Source: an uncultured Oscillibacter sp. (lineage in GTDB: Bacteria; Bacillota; Clostridia; Oscillospirales; Oscillospiraceae). From it: a stretch of 14,169 nucleotides of DNA. How positions within the stretch are numbered: the first letter of the stretch is position 1; every line of letters begins with the position of its first letter. The DNA lies in assembly GCA_900548505.1 (NCBI GenBank), contig URKI01000058.1, positions 1-14,169 of the forward strand, written 5' to 3'. Positions 6,885 through 13,350 of this stretch are shown here, piece after piece. Below the pieces are notes generated by a model that made no database searches, was not told the DNA's origin, and saw nothing but the letters and a program-made list of their open reading frames with translations. The position numbers were made by a program, and so were the translations under genes.

Positions 6885-7886
6885 TTACTCTGCGTGCTTG
6901 CCGCCGGAGAGGTTCTTTCTGACCTCTGCTTCCACCTGGGAGATGGGCAGCTGCTCCGTCTCGGCCCACAGCTCGTCGAACTTCTTCATGCCGTCAGCCT
7001 TGACCTCTTCCCACTCCTTGGCGAAGGTGCCGTTGACGATGTTGTTGTACTGCTCCTCGATGAACTTGCGCATGGAGGAGTTGTCCACCATCTTGAAGCG
7101 GGACAGCTGGCCGTACTGGCTGGTGCGGCTGTGGAGAGGCAGCTGCTTGAAAAGGCCCATATCCGCCATCTTCTCCATCATGACCATGGGCTCCTTGGAC
7201 ATGTACATCTCCGTGAGGATGGCCTCGGCGGGCAGACCCTTTTCGTGGAAGAAGTCAAACGCCGTCACCATCACGTTCATGATCAGGGGCCAGATGGCCT
7301 GCTCGCTCATCAGGTCCAGATAAGTCTCGTCGTTGAAGGTGACCTCAATGGCGCCGGCCTTGGTGGAGCCCAGAGCCTTGGCGAGGCCCACGGCGATCTC
7401 CTTGGCGTGGCCGGTGGCATCCTGGTTGATGACCACGAAAGTGGGGAAGCCGGTGCCGTTCTCATAGGTCTCACGGACGCCCTTGCCGATCATGCGGGGA
7501 GCCACCATGATCACGTCCAGATCGGCAGCGGGCTTGATGAAGCCGTAAGTGATGTTGTAACCGGAGGCAAAGTTCAGCGCAGCGCCGGGATGCAGGTTGG
7601 GAGCGATGTCCTTCTCATAGATCTCAGGTGCCACCTCGTCAGGCAGCAGCAAGAACAGGATGTCCGCCTTCTTGGCCGCCTCGGCGATGGAGTAGGTCTG
7701 GAAGCCGTCGGCGTTGGCGGTGTTCCAGGACTCGTCATGGATGCTGCCGACGATGATGTGCTTGGCACCGGAATCCCGCATGTTCAGCGCCTGGGAGCGG
7801 CCCTGATTGCCGTAGCCGATGATGGCGATGACCTTGTCCTGGATCGCCTCAATGTGCCCGTCCTGATCGTAATAAACCTTGCCCAT
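6885..7886 (-). CDS. Ketol-acid reductoisomerase (IlvC) family protein with a non-canonical active site
   Basis: A 333-residue class I-length KARI homologue. The N-terminal Rossmann fold has GYGNQGRSQALNMRDSG (24-40), then DEVAPEIYEKDIAPNLHPG (83-101). Canonical KARI makes the branched-chain precursors by Mg/NADPH-dependent isomerisation and reduction. By alignment from memory with class I enzymes, this copy keeps D191, E195 and E226 but has S108 for the catalytic His (AHGFNI becomes ASGYNI), R131 for the catalytic Lys (VAPKGPG becomes VAPRMIG), S230 for the fourth acidic ligand, and L251 for the substrate-binding Ser. D51/E52 in the cofactor loop suggest NADH. No other ilv or leu gene is nearby. 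It may be a 2-oxoacid reductase or other dehydrogenase instead of true IlvC. SD AAAAGGAGGA lies 7 bases upstream of the start. The promoter carries the shared ACATCTGATGT site. Confidence 0.85.
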   Translation of the reverse strand: MGKVYYDQDGHIEAIQDKVIAIIGYGNQGRSQALNMRDSGAKHIIVGSIHDESWNTANADGFQTYSIAEAAKKADILFLLLPDEVAPEIYEKDIAPNLHPGAALNFASGYNITYGFIKPAADLDVIMVAPRMIGKGVRETYENGTGFPTFVVINQDATGHAKEIAVGLAKALGSTKAGAIEVTFNDETYLDLMSEQAIWPLIMNVMVTAFDFFHEKGLPAEAILTEMYMSKEPMVMMEKMADMGLFKQLPLHSRTSQYGQLSRFKMVDNSSMRKFIEEQYNNIVNGTFAKEWEEVKADGMKKFDELWAETEQLPISQVEAEVRKNLSGGKHAE

Positions 7887-7947
7887 GAGAATATCCTCCT
7901 TTTGATCAACCTTCGTCTGAAAATTTGAAATTTTGTTGTGACATATG

Positions 7948-7958
7948 ACATCTGATGT
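7948..7958. promoter_or_regulatory. Palindromic operator ACATC-T-GATGT at the IlvC-like promoter
   Basis: A perfect 5-1-5 dyad directly downstream of the minus-strand -10 box, covering the expected start of transcription. The 12-base string GACATCTGATGT here (7947-7958) recurs exactly in the PLP-lyase promoter (9006-9017). It is the probable site of the GntR regulator encoded at 8054-8761. Repression by blocking initiation would fit this position. Confidence 0.7.
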
Positions 7959-7962
7959 GTTC

Positions 7963-7990
7963 AGTATAACATTGCTTTCCTCTTTGTCAA
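7963..7990 (-). promoter_or_regulatory. SigA-type promoter of the IlvC-like gene
   Basis: Reading the minus strand, TTGACA (7990-7985), a 16-base spacer and TATACT (7968-7963) form a strong consensus promoter. Expected initiation is near 7956, inside the palindrome. The leader to the ATG is about 70 bases. Confidence 0.85.
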
Positions 7991-8012
7991 GAGTTTTTTT
8001 TACGTTTCATAC

Positions 8013-8048
8013 AAAAAATCCCCGGCGTGCCGCAGCACACCGGGGATT
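8013..8048 (-). terminator. Intrinsic terminator of the FadR-type regulator gene
   Basis: On the minus strand AATCCCCGG plus GTGC arms (8048-8040 and 8038-8035) pair with 8030-8027 and 8025-8017 across one mismatch and a 4-base loop, then run into a T6 tract (8018-8013). It lies 5 bases after the stop codon and insulates the IlvC-like promoter from upstream transcription. Confidence 0.9.
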
Positions 8049-8053
8049 CTTCT

Positions 8054-8761
8054 TCATTGATTCTCTTTCTTCTGATAAATGGAAATCGTCCGTGCCCACC
8101 GCTCCGCGCTGCCGCCGATGGCCTCGCGGGCAGCGGATTTATCCCGCCGCAGGATGGCGTCGCAGATCTTTTCGTGGTCTGCCAGCGCCAGCTGCGCATT
8201 GGTCTGGATGGAAACTCCGATCGACTCCCGGAACAGCTCATTGAGGGCGCTGCCTAAGCTGATCATAAAGGAATTGTGGGTAGCCTTGAGGATCTGGCTG
8301 TGGAACGCCAGGTCGTCCTCAGAAGTAAGTGTACCGTTATGCAGATTCTCCCTGAACATCTCCAGGGCCTGGGCGATCTGCTCCTTGTCCTCTTCCGTGG
8401 CCTGGTCAATGGCCAGCTCTGTGTAGGCAGCCTCCACCGTCTGTCGGAAGGTCTGCAGTTCCTCCCCGCCGCCGCTGGTGAGATACAGGTGTGCCAGCGT
8501 CACATTCAGATAGCCCTGCTCGGGATTTTCACTGATGACTGTGCACAGTCCGCGCCGGATCTCCACAACGCCCAGAGCCTCCAGCATTTTGATGGCCTCC
8601 CGCACGCTGCTCTTGCTCACCGACAGCTCCTCCGCTATCTGCGTCTCTGTAGGAAGCACATCCCCCGGGCCCATTTCCCGCTCCCGGATCATTTTTTCAA
8701 TGGCCTCCATCACCTGTCGGGACAGGCTCTTCTTGTGCTGTTCGGCCATATTCCATGTCAC
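8054..8761 (-). CDS. FadR-subfamily GntR transcriptional regulator (GntR HTH + FCD)
   Basis: Probable local repressor of the flanking metabolic genes. With the GTG start, of 235 residues 10-78 are the GntR winged helix (RQVMEAIEKMIRE, PTETQIAEELSVSKSSVREAIKMLEALGVVEIRRG) and about 100-225 the all-helical FCD effector domain. FCD domains often bind a metal through an Asp and three His. Here D150 and H154 (DLAFH) and H196 (DHEKICDAI) are present, but the last His of the usual ARxAMxxH motif is replaced by Ser (AREAIGGS, S218), so effector chemistry may differ. Start choice: GTG 8761 has AGAAGAGGGG ending 9 bases upstream. TTG 8770 abuts that SD and ATG 8749 is 21 bases away, though ATG remains possible. 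It is divergent from the PLP-lyase gene. The target set is inferred from the repeated palindrome; the ligand is unknown. Confidence 0.9.
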   Translation of the reverse strand: MTWNMAEQHKKSLSRQVMEAIEKMIREREMGPGDVLPTETQIAEELSVSKSSVREAIKMLEALGVVEIRRGLCTVISENPEQGYLNVTLAHLYLTSGGGEELQTFRQTVEAAYTELAIDQATEEDKEQIAQALEMFRENLHNGTLTSEDDLAFHSQILKATHNSFMISLGSALNELFRESIGVSIQTNAQLALADHEKICDAILRRDKSAAREAIGGSAERWARTISIYQKKENQ

Positions 8762-8960
8762 GCAAATCAACCCCTCTTCTAATGAACGCCGCCCCCTGCG
8801 GACAGTCCCTCTCAGGGAATTACATACTTACTTTACCATAATTCCTTGGGCCGCACAACCATTTTCTTTACTATGTTTTTACATCTTTCACAGCGCCTCT
8901 CTGTTCTTCTCCCGTATTTTTATACAAATTCGCCCATTTTTTCTTAGCTAATTCGCGTGA
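8762..8960. other. Divergent intergenic region, upstream part of the regulator gene
   Basis: This lies between the divergent regulator and PLP-lyase genes. It is AT-rich from about 8820 on. I found no hairpin-T-run terminator, no T-box or SAM-riboswitch-like core, and no convincing small ORF. A minus-strand TATGGT-like -10 near 8841 is possible, but its -35 is poor, so the regulator's promoter is unresolved. Confidence 0.5.
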
Positions 8961-8989
8961 TTGACAACAGTTGTCTGAAGTCTTATATT
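8961..8989 (+). promoter_or_regulatory. SigA-type promoter of the PLP-lyase/transporter operon
   Basis: A perfect TTGACA (8961-8966), a 17-base spacer and TATATT (8984-8989). Initiation is expected near 8996, giving a leader of about 55 bases with SD TGGAGG (9037-9042) 8 bases before the ATG at 9051. Confidence 0.87.
8963..8975. promoter_or_regulatory. Perfect 13-bp palindrome GACAAC-A-GTTGTC overlapping the -35 box
   Basis: A 6-1-6 dyad that includes most of the TTGACA box. It has no exact counterpart at the IlvC-like promoter. It may be a second operator, for the GntR regulator or for another factor. Confidence 0.45.
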
Positions 8990-9006
8990 AGAACTATCGA
9001 GGTAAG

Positions 9007-9017
9007 ACATCTGATGT
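9007..9017. promoter_or_regulatory. Palindromic operator ACATC-T-GATGT downstream of the PLP-lyase promoter
   Basis: Exact copy of the dyad at 7948-7958, placed about 11-21 bases after the expected start of transcription. A repressor bound here would block initiation or early elongation. Confidence 0.7.
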
Positions 9018-9050
9018 TTTTATTTTACATTTTATCTGGAGGTACTATTT

Positions 9051-10274
9051 ATGAGCAAGCTTGATTGGAACAGCGTAGACTTTGAAACGATGATCATTCA
9101 TGCCGGCCAGGAGCACGACAGTGCCTACGGTGCTCTGGCCACCCCCATTTATCAGACCTCCACGTTCTGCTTTGAGACTGTGGAAGAGGGCGCCGCCAAA
9201 TTCGCCAACGAGATCCCCGGCTACCACCCCGTCTACACCCGCGGCGGCAACCCCACCACCCGTGCCTTTGAGCTCAAATGCGCGGCTATGGAGGGCGGCG
9301 AGGACGCCGTTGCCACTGCCTCCGGTATGGGCGCTGTCGGCTCCGTGATGCTGGCTTTCCTCAAGTGCGGCGACCACGTGATCTTCGATAACTCCGTCTA
9401 CGGCGGTACCAACCATGTGGCCACCACCAACCTGCCCAACCTGGGCATCGAGGTCTCCCGTGTGGATACCGCTGATCTGGACGCTCTGAAGGCCGCCATC
9501 CGTCCCAACACCAAGATGGTCTACTTCGAGACGCCCAACAACCCCATGATCAAGGTCACTGATGTGGCTGCCGTGAAGGCTGCCGTGGGCAAGGACATCC
9601 GCGTGGTAGTGGACGCCACCTTCGCGCCCCCTCCCATTCAGCACGTTCTGAAGCTGGGCGCCGACATCGTGCTCCACTCCATCACCAAGTACATCAACGG
9701 CCACGGTGACGCCCTGGGCGGCGTGGTGGTCGGCTCCGCGGCGGATATGAAGCAGCTGCGCGCCAACTGCATGACCAAGATCAACGGCTGCCCGCCCTCT
9801 CCTTTCAACAGCTATCTGGTCCTGCGCGGCATGAAGACTCTGGCTCTGCGCGTGGAGCGTCACTGCCAGAACGCCATGGCCGTGGCCAAGTATCTGGAGC
9901 AGAATCCCTATGTCAAGACGGTTTACTATCCGGGCCTGGAGAGCAGCCCCAGCCACGAGCTGGCCTGCCGTCAGATGGAAAACGGCCTCTTCGGCGGCAT
10001 CCTGAGCTTTGAGCTCAAGGACAACGTCAAGGGCCTGAGCAGCTTTGAGGCCGGCAAAAAGCTGCTCAACAACATGAAGATCGCCTCTATCGCCGTCTCC
10101 CTGGGCGATCCCGATACCCTCATCGAGCATCCCGCCAGCATGACCCACGTGGGCCTCTCCCCCGAAGCCCGTCTGGCAGCCGGCATCACCGACGGCCTGG
10201 TCCGTATGTCTGTGGGTCTGGAGTCTGCCAAGGATCTGATCAATGATCTGGAGCAGGCATTTGAGGCCATCTAA
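9051..10274 (+). CDS. Cys/Met metabolism PLP-dependent lyase (methionine gamma-lyase-like trans-sulfuration enzyme)
   Basis: A 407-residue cytosolic fold-type I PLP enzyme. Seen in order: Y62/R64 (PVYTRGGNPTTRAFE) for PLP phosphate contact from the neighbouring subunit, SGMGAVGSVMLAFLKCGD (91-108), the catalytic Tyr in SVYGGTNHV (Y117), FETPNNPMIKVTD (159-171), cofactor Asp D188, Schiff-base Lys K213 in SITKYINGHGD, and R385 in VRMSVGLE for the substrate carboxylate. Methionine gamma-lyase would give methanethiol, 2-oxobutyrate and ammonia. However, the Cys that marks Pseudomonas-type methionine gamma-lyase (YGC) is Gly119 here, so cystathionine or homocysteine gamma-lyase or O-acetylhomoserine sulfhydrylase activity is also possible. 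The strong promoter and operator upstream, and the carrier gene downstream without a terminator, suggest catabolism of an imported amino acid. Confidence 0.88.
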   Translation: MSKLDWNSVDFETMIIHAGQEHDSAYGALATPIYQTSTFCFETVEEGAAKFANEIPGYHPVYTRGGNPTTRAFELKCAAMEGGEDAVATASGMGAVGSVMLAFLKCGDHVIFDNSVYGGTNHVATTNLPNLGIEVSRVDTADLDALKAAIRPNTKMVYFETPNNPMIKVTDVAAVKAAVGKDIRVVVDATFAPPPIQHVLKLGADIVLHSITKYINGHGDALGGVVVGSAADMKQLRANCMTKINGCPPSPFNSYLVLRGMKTLALRVERHCQNAMAVAKYLEQNPYVKTVYYPGLESSPSHELACRQMENGLFGGILSFELKDNVKGLSSFEAGKKLLNNMKIASIAVSLGDPDTLIEHPASMTHVGLSPEARLAAGITDGLVRMSVGLESAKDLINDLEQAFEAI

Positions 10275-10351
10275 TTAAATACAGCGCATCTTCTCCGGAG
10301 CAGTCCCTCCTTTTCCCCTGGATGGTTTATTTTATCTGAGAAAGGAAGCGA

Positions 10352-11722
10352 ATGTCTGTGGAAAACAAGAAGAAGTATTATGGGTGGAAAGGCTTTTTCC
10401 CTCTCCTCACATTCCTTGCCATTTATCTGGGCGGCGGTCTGATCTTCACCGCACTGGGATATGGCGGCGACTCCTTTAAACAGATCCCCCGCGTCACTGC
10501 GCTGGTAGCCGCCCTGCTGGTCTGCCTTGCCATGGGCGGAAAAGAGCGCAGCATGGAATTCCGTATGGATACCTTCTGCAAGGGCATGGCCAACGAGGGC
10601 ACCATGATCATGCTGGTAGTCTTTCTGCTGGCAGGCGCTTTCTCCGGCGTAGCCAAGGCCATGGGCGGCGTGGAAGCCACCGCCAACCTGGGCCTGAGCC
10701 TGGTTCCCGCGCAGTTCCTGTTCCCCGGCATTTTCCTGATCTCTGCGTTCATTGCCACCGCCATGGGTACTTCCATGGGCACCATCTCCGCCATCGGCCC
10801 CATCGCCGTAGCTGTGGCGGAGGGCGCCGACCTGAACATGGCTATCGCCATCGCCGCTGTGCTGGGCGGTGCCATGTTCGGCGATAACCTGTCCATGATC
10901 TCCGATACCACCATCGCTGCCACCCGTGGCGCAGGCTGCGAAATGCGGGATAAGTTCAAAATGAACGGCGTGATGGCTGCCGTGGCTGCAATTGCCACCA
11001 TCATCGTTCTGGCTATCGTGGGCAGCGGTGCCGAGCTGACCGGTGATTTCCACTATGACATCATCAAGGTGGTTCCCTATCTGTTCGTTCTGATCTTTGC
11101 CCTCACCGGCTGCAATGTATTCATCCTCCTGCTGGCTGGTATCGTCGTAGCTGCTGTGGTCGGCTTTGCCACTGGCTCCCTGGATGCCATCGGCTTTGCG
11201 CAGGCAGTTTCCTCTGGTATGTCCGGCATGTACGAGATCTGCATCATCGCTCTGCTGCTGCGCGGCATCAGCGGTGTGGCAGAGGAGCTGGGTGCCATCG
11301 ACTGGCTGGTGAAGAAGATGACCAGCCAGGTCAAGACCCGCAAGGGTGCCGAGTACATGACCGCTGGTATGGTCTCCGTATTTGACGCCGCCCTGGCCAA
11401 TAACACCATCGCTATTCTGATGGCCGCCCCGCTGACCCGCGAGATGGTGGCAAAGCACAATGTGGCTCCCAAGCGTGTGGCCTCCCTGCTGGATATCTTC
11501 TCCTGCATCGTTCAGGGCATCATCCCCCATGGCGGCCAGGTCCTGCTGTGCATCACGCTGACCGGCCTGTCTCCCTTCTCCATCATCGCTGCCAACTACT
11601 ATGTGTTCTTCCTGGCCATCGTTTCCATCTGCACCATTCAGTTTGGTCTGGGCCGTACCAAGGAAGAAAAAGCCGGCATCGCCATGTATGACGAGAATAA
11701 CGAAGTCATTTCTTTGAAGTAA
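10352..11722 (+). CDS. NhaC-family sodium-coupled transporter (possible amino acid carrier)
   Basis: A 456-residue integral membrane protein with about 11-12 hydrophobic segments. The NhaC core motif GAMFGDNLSMISDTTIAAT (173-191) includes D178 and D185, likely ion-binding residues. A second conserved patch is FDAALANNTIAILMAAPLTREM, followed by DIFSCIVQGIIPHGGQ. The family was named for Na+/H+ antiport but also includes malate/lactate exchangers (MleN) and methionine carriers (MetT). Sitting 77 bases behind a trans-sulfuration lyase in one apparent transcript, it more likely imports that enzyme's substrate or exchanges substrate and product than performs pH homeostasis. That is inference. SD GAAAGGAAG (about 10340-10348) precedes ATG 10352. 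The short gap before it has only a CTCCGGAG octamer palindrome and no terminator. Confidence 0.87.
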   Translation: MSVENKKKYYGWKGFFPLLTFLAIYLGGGLIFTALGYGGDSFKQIPRVTALVAALLVCLAMGGKERSMEFRMDTFCKGMANEGTMIMLVVFLLAGAFSGVAKAMGGVEATANLGLSLVPAQFLFPGIFLISAFIATAMGTSMGTISAIGPIAVAVAEGADLNMAIAIAAVLGGAMFGDNLSMISDTTIAATRGAGCEMRDKFKMNGVMAAVAAIATIIVLAIVGSGAELTGDFHYDIIKVVPYLFVLIFALTGCNVFILLLAGIVVAAVVGFATGSLDAIGFAQAVSSGMSGMYEICIIALLLRGISGVAEELGAIDWLVKKMTSQVKTRKGAEYMTAGMVSVFDAALANNTIAILMAAPLTREMVAKHNVAPKRVASLLDIFSCIVQGIIPHGGQVLLCITLTGLSPFSIIAANYYVFFLAIVSICTIQFGLGRTKEEKAGIAMYDENNEVISLK

Positions 11723-11739
11723 TTCCTTCCCTTCCCCCT

Positions 11740-11777
11740 GCTGCCGGCAGCCAAAATGGCTGTCGGCAGCCTCTTTT
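11740..11777 (+). terminator. Hairpin with short T-run, probable terminator or attenuator
   Basis: A 13 bp stem with one G-U pair (GCTGCCGGCAGCC 11740-11752 with GGCTGTCGGCAGC 11758-11770) is followed by CTCTTTT. The T-run is interrupted, so read-through into the hydrolase gene is plausible. Confidence 0.68.
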
Positions 11778-11808
11778 GCAGCCCTTTCTTTCCCTGTACC
11801 TATCATCA

Positions 11809-11819
11809 AATTCTGATGT
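11809..11819. promoter_or_regulatory. Degenerate third copy of the ACATCTGATGT operator
   Basis: AATTCTGATGT keeps the centre and right arm of the dyad exactly (TCTGATGT, 11812-11819) and 3 of 5 bases of the left arm. It lies 18 bases before the hydrolase ATG. An overlapping CATCA-N5-TGATG repeat spans 11804-11818. A weak TTGCAG-N19-TATCAT promoter (11776-11806) would place this at its start site. Confidence 0.35.
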
Positions 11820-11837
11820 AAAAAAGAAGAACCTTCC

Positions 11838-12512
11838 ATGAAAGTCTATCTCTCTTACCTGTTGGACGAGCAGAGCGTAGTCTGGCCGGGAGAACCCACC
11901 GTTCGGATCCGCCAGACGACCTCTATCGACCGGGACGGCTACAACTCCTTTGAAGCCACCCTGCCCAATCACCACGGGACCCATATGGACGGCCCCAGGC
12001 ATTTCAACCCCAACGGTCCTTCGTTGATGGAGCTCCCCATCGAGTATTTCTGCTTCGACCATGTGGCAGCAATCGACGTGCCCAAAAGCAAGGGCGAGGG
12101 CGTTACCCAAGACGATCTGAAAGCCTGGGAGCCGGAGATCCGCAGCGCAGATCTGCTGCTCATCAAAACGGGCTTTTGCCTGCAGCGGGACACACAGCCC
12201 CGGGTATACGAGTCTGAGGGGCCGTACCTCACGCCGGAGGCATGCCAATACCTGGTGGAGACGTTCCCGGATCTGCGGGCCATCGGACTGGATTTTCTCT
12301 CCGTAGGAACCCCTGCCAATCAGCTTTCCAGACGCGCACACCAGACCCTGTTTGGCTGCCATAACGGGAAATTCCTCCCCGCCATTGAGGATATGGACCT
12401 GAAGCCGCTGTTCTCTTCCGGGAAGCAGCTCAAGTGGGTGATTGTCGCCCCCCTGCGTCTTTCCGGGATTGACAGCAGCCAAGTGACCGTCATCGGTGAG
12501 CTGGAGGATTGA
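11838..12512 (+). CDS. Cyclase-family metal-dependent hydrolase (kynurenine formamidase-like)
   Basis: A 224-residue protein of the Cyclase_2 family (PF04199). The defining metal motif HxGTHxDxPxH appears in the short form HGTHMDGPRHF at 46-56, with H46, H49, D51 and H55 as likely metal ligands. LLIKTGF and the AIGLDFLSVGTP stretch (around residues 150-160) are also typical. Relatives hydrolyse amides or small ring substrates: N-formylkynurenine, isatin and carbamoylated compounds. No kynurenine or tryptophan gene is present, so a formamidase role for Trp breakdown is unsupported. Position behind the lyase and carrier, with a partial copy of the shared operator, suggests it acts in the same pathway, perhaps freeing an amino acid from an N-acyl or cyclic form. 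The start has only weak AGAAGA pairing upstream. Family is firm, substrate unknown. Confidence 0.87.
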   Translation: MKVYLSYLLDEQSVVWPGEPTVRIRQTTSIDRDGYNSFEATLPNHHGTHMDGPRHFNPNGPSLMELPIEYFCFDHVAAIDVPKSKGEGVTQDDLKAWEPEIRSADLLLIKTGFCLQRDTQPRVYESEGPYLTPEACQYLVETFPDLRAIGLDFLSVGTPANQLSRRAHQTLFGCHNGKFLPAIEDMDLKPLFSSGKQLKWVIVAPLRLSGIDSSQVTVIGELED

Positions 12513-12523
12513 GTCCAACAAAC

Positions 12524-12563
12524 AAACGGCATGTGCCGCCCATCGGCGGTGCATGCCGTTTTT
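12524..12563 (+). terminator. Intrinsic terminator after the cyclase-family hydrolase
   Basis: A long stem (AAACGGCATG with CATGCCGTTT, two G-U pairs, then CCGCC with GGCGG) closes a CATC loop and ends in five T residues. It starts 12 bases after the stop. Confidence 0.93.
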
Positions 12564-12584
12564 GTCTGACCTCCGGGCACAGGA

Positions 12585-12613
12585 TTGTATTCCCCTCGGA
12601 ATACTGCTATACT
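12585..12613 (+). promoter_or_regulatory. SigA-type promoter of the MBL-fold hydrolase gene
   Basis: TTGTAT (12585-12590), a 17-base spacer and TATACT (12608-12613) lie 36 bases upstream of ATG 12650 and after the preceding terminator. Confidence 0.78.
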
Positions 12614-12649
12614 GAACCTAAAATCTGCGTGGATCAAAGGAGTGGTCGT

Positions 12650-13312
12650 ATGAATCTGACATTTTTAGGACACGCCTGCTTTTTGCTGGATGACGGGAAC
12701 TGCCGTGTGCTGACCGATCCCTACCTGTCGGAAAATCCATTGGCTCCGGTAAAGCCGGACAACGTGGAGGCCGATTACATCTGCGTGACCCATGGGCACG
12801 GCGACCACATCGGCGATACGGTCCAGATCGCCCGGCGGACCGGCGCTATGATCTGCTGCCCGGTAGAGCTGGGCTCTGCCGTATTTGCTCCCCAGGGACT
12901 GGATACGATCCCTGCCAATCTGGGCGGTACCTGCAAGCTGCCCTTCGGCAGCGTAAAGCTGGTTCCCGCCCTCCATGGCAGCGGTGTGCCAGGCTGCCTC
13001 TCCTGCGGATTTTTGTTTGAAATTGGCGGAAAGAAAATCTATCACGCCGGTGACACGGCGCTGATCTCTGAGATGGCTTTGCTGGCAGAGGAGGACATCG
13101 ATGTGGCTCTGCTGCCCATCGGAGATGTGTATACCATGGGTCCCAAGGACGCGCTGCGGGCCGTAAAAATGATCCGCCCCAAGCTGGTGATCCCCATGCA
13201 CTACAACACTTTCCCGCTGATCGTGCAGGACCCCAACGCTTTTGCGGAAGCTGTCACTGCCTCCGGGTTCCAGGCCACTGTGCTGGAGCCGGGCCAAACC
13301 CTCTCCTTATAA
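12650..13312 (+). CDS. UPF0173-type metal-dependent hydrolase, metallo-beta-lactamase fold
   Basis: A 220-residue stand-alone MBL-fold protein of the YtkL/UPF0173 type. It begins MNLTFLGHACFLL, the usual start of this family. Metal ligands visible are H48, H50, D52 and H53 in THGHGDHIGD, H109 (ALHGSG), D135 in YHAGDTAL, and H184 in PMHYNT, so both metal sites look complete. Physiological substrates of this family are poorly known; lactonase or phosphodiesterase-type chemistry is possible. The true start is ATG 12650, with AAAGGAG (12636-12642) 7 bases upstream; the frame stays open further upstream only across the promoter and terminator. It has its own promoter and terminator, so no operon partner is indicated. 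Confidence 0.9.
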   Translation: MNLTFLGHACFLLDDGNCRVLTDPYLSENPLAPVKPDNVEADYICVTHGHGDHIGDTVQIARRTGAMICCPVELGSAVFAPQGLDTIPANLGGTCKLPFGSVKLVPALHGSGVPGCLSCGFLFEIGGKKIYHAGDTALISEMALLAEEDIDVALLPIGDVYTMGPKDALRAVKMIRPKLVIPMHYNTFPLIVQDPNAFAEAVTASGFQATVLEPGQTLSL

Positions 13313-13319
13313 GAAACGA

Positions 13320-13350
13320 AAAAGCACGGTGGGCTTTCCACCGTGCTTTT
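13320..13350. terminator. Bidirectional terminator between the MBL hydrolase and DUF2752 genes
   Basis: AAAAGCACGGTGG (13320-13332) pairs perfectly with CCACCGTGCTTTT (13338-13350) around a 5-base loop. A-run and T-run on either side allow use on both strands; its right edge overlaps the stop of the minus-strand gene. Confidence 0.93.

Noticed and set aside
6756..7928. 390-codon plus-strand open frame opposite the IlvC-like gene
   Set aside because: It starts inside the anti-sigma gene in another frame, crosses a strong terminator, and shows no protein motif.
8771..9050. Possible S-box or T-box riboswitch controlling the sulfur amino-acid-like genes
   Set aside because: No T-box sequence, no SAM-riboswitch core and no terminator/antiterminator pair were visible. 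The lyase leader is only about 55 bases, too short for these elements.
10271..11839. 522-codon minus-strand open frame opposite the NhaC gene
   Set aside because: The His/Gly/Asp-rich product is the antisense of hydrophobic codons in the carrier gene. It has no SD and crosses the hairpin at 11740-11777.
12509..12649. N-terminal extension of the MBL hydrolase frame
   Set aside because: The extension covers a terminator hairpin and the gene's own promoter, while ATG 12650 has a strong SD and gives the family-standard N-terminus.
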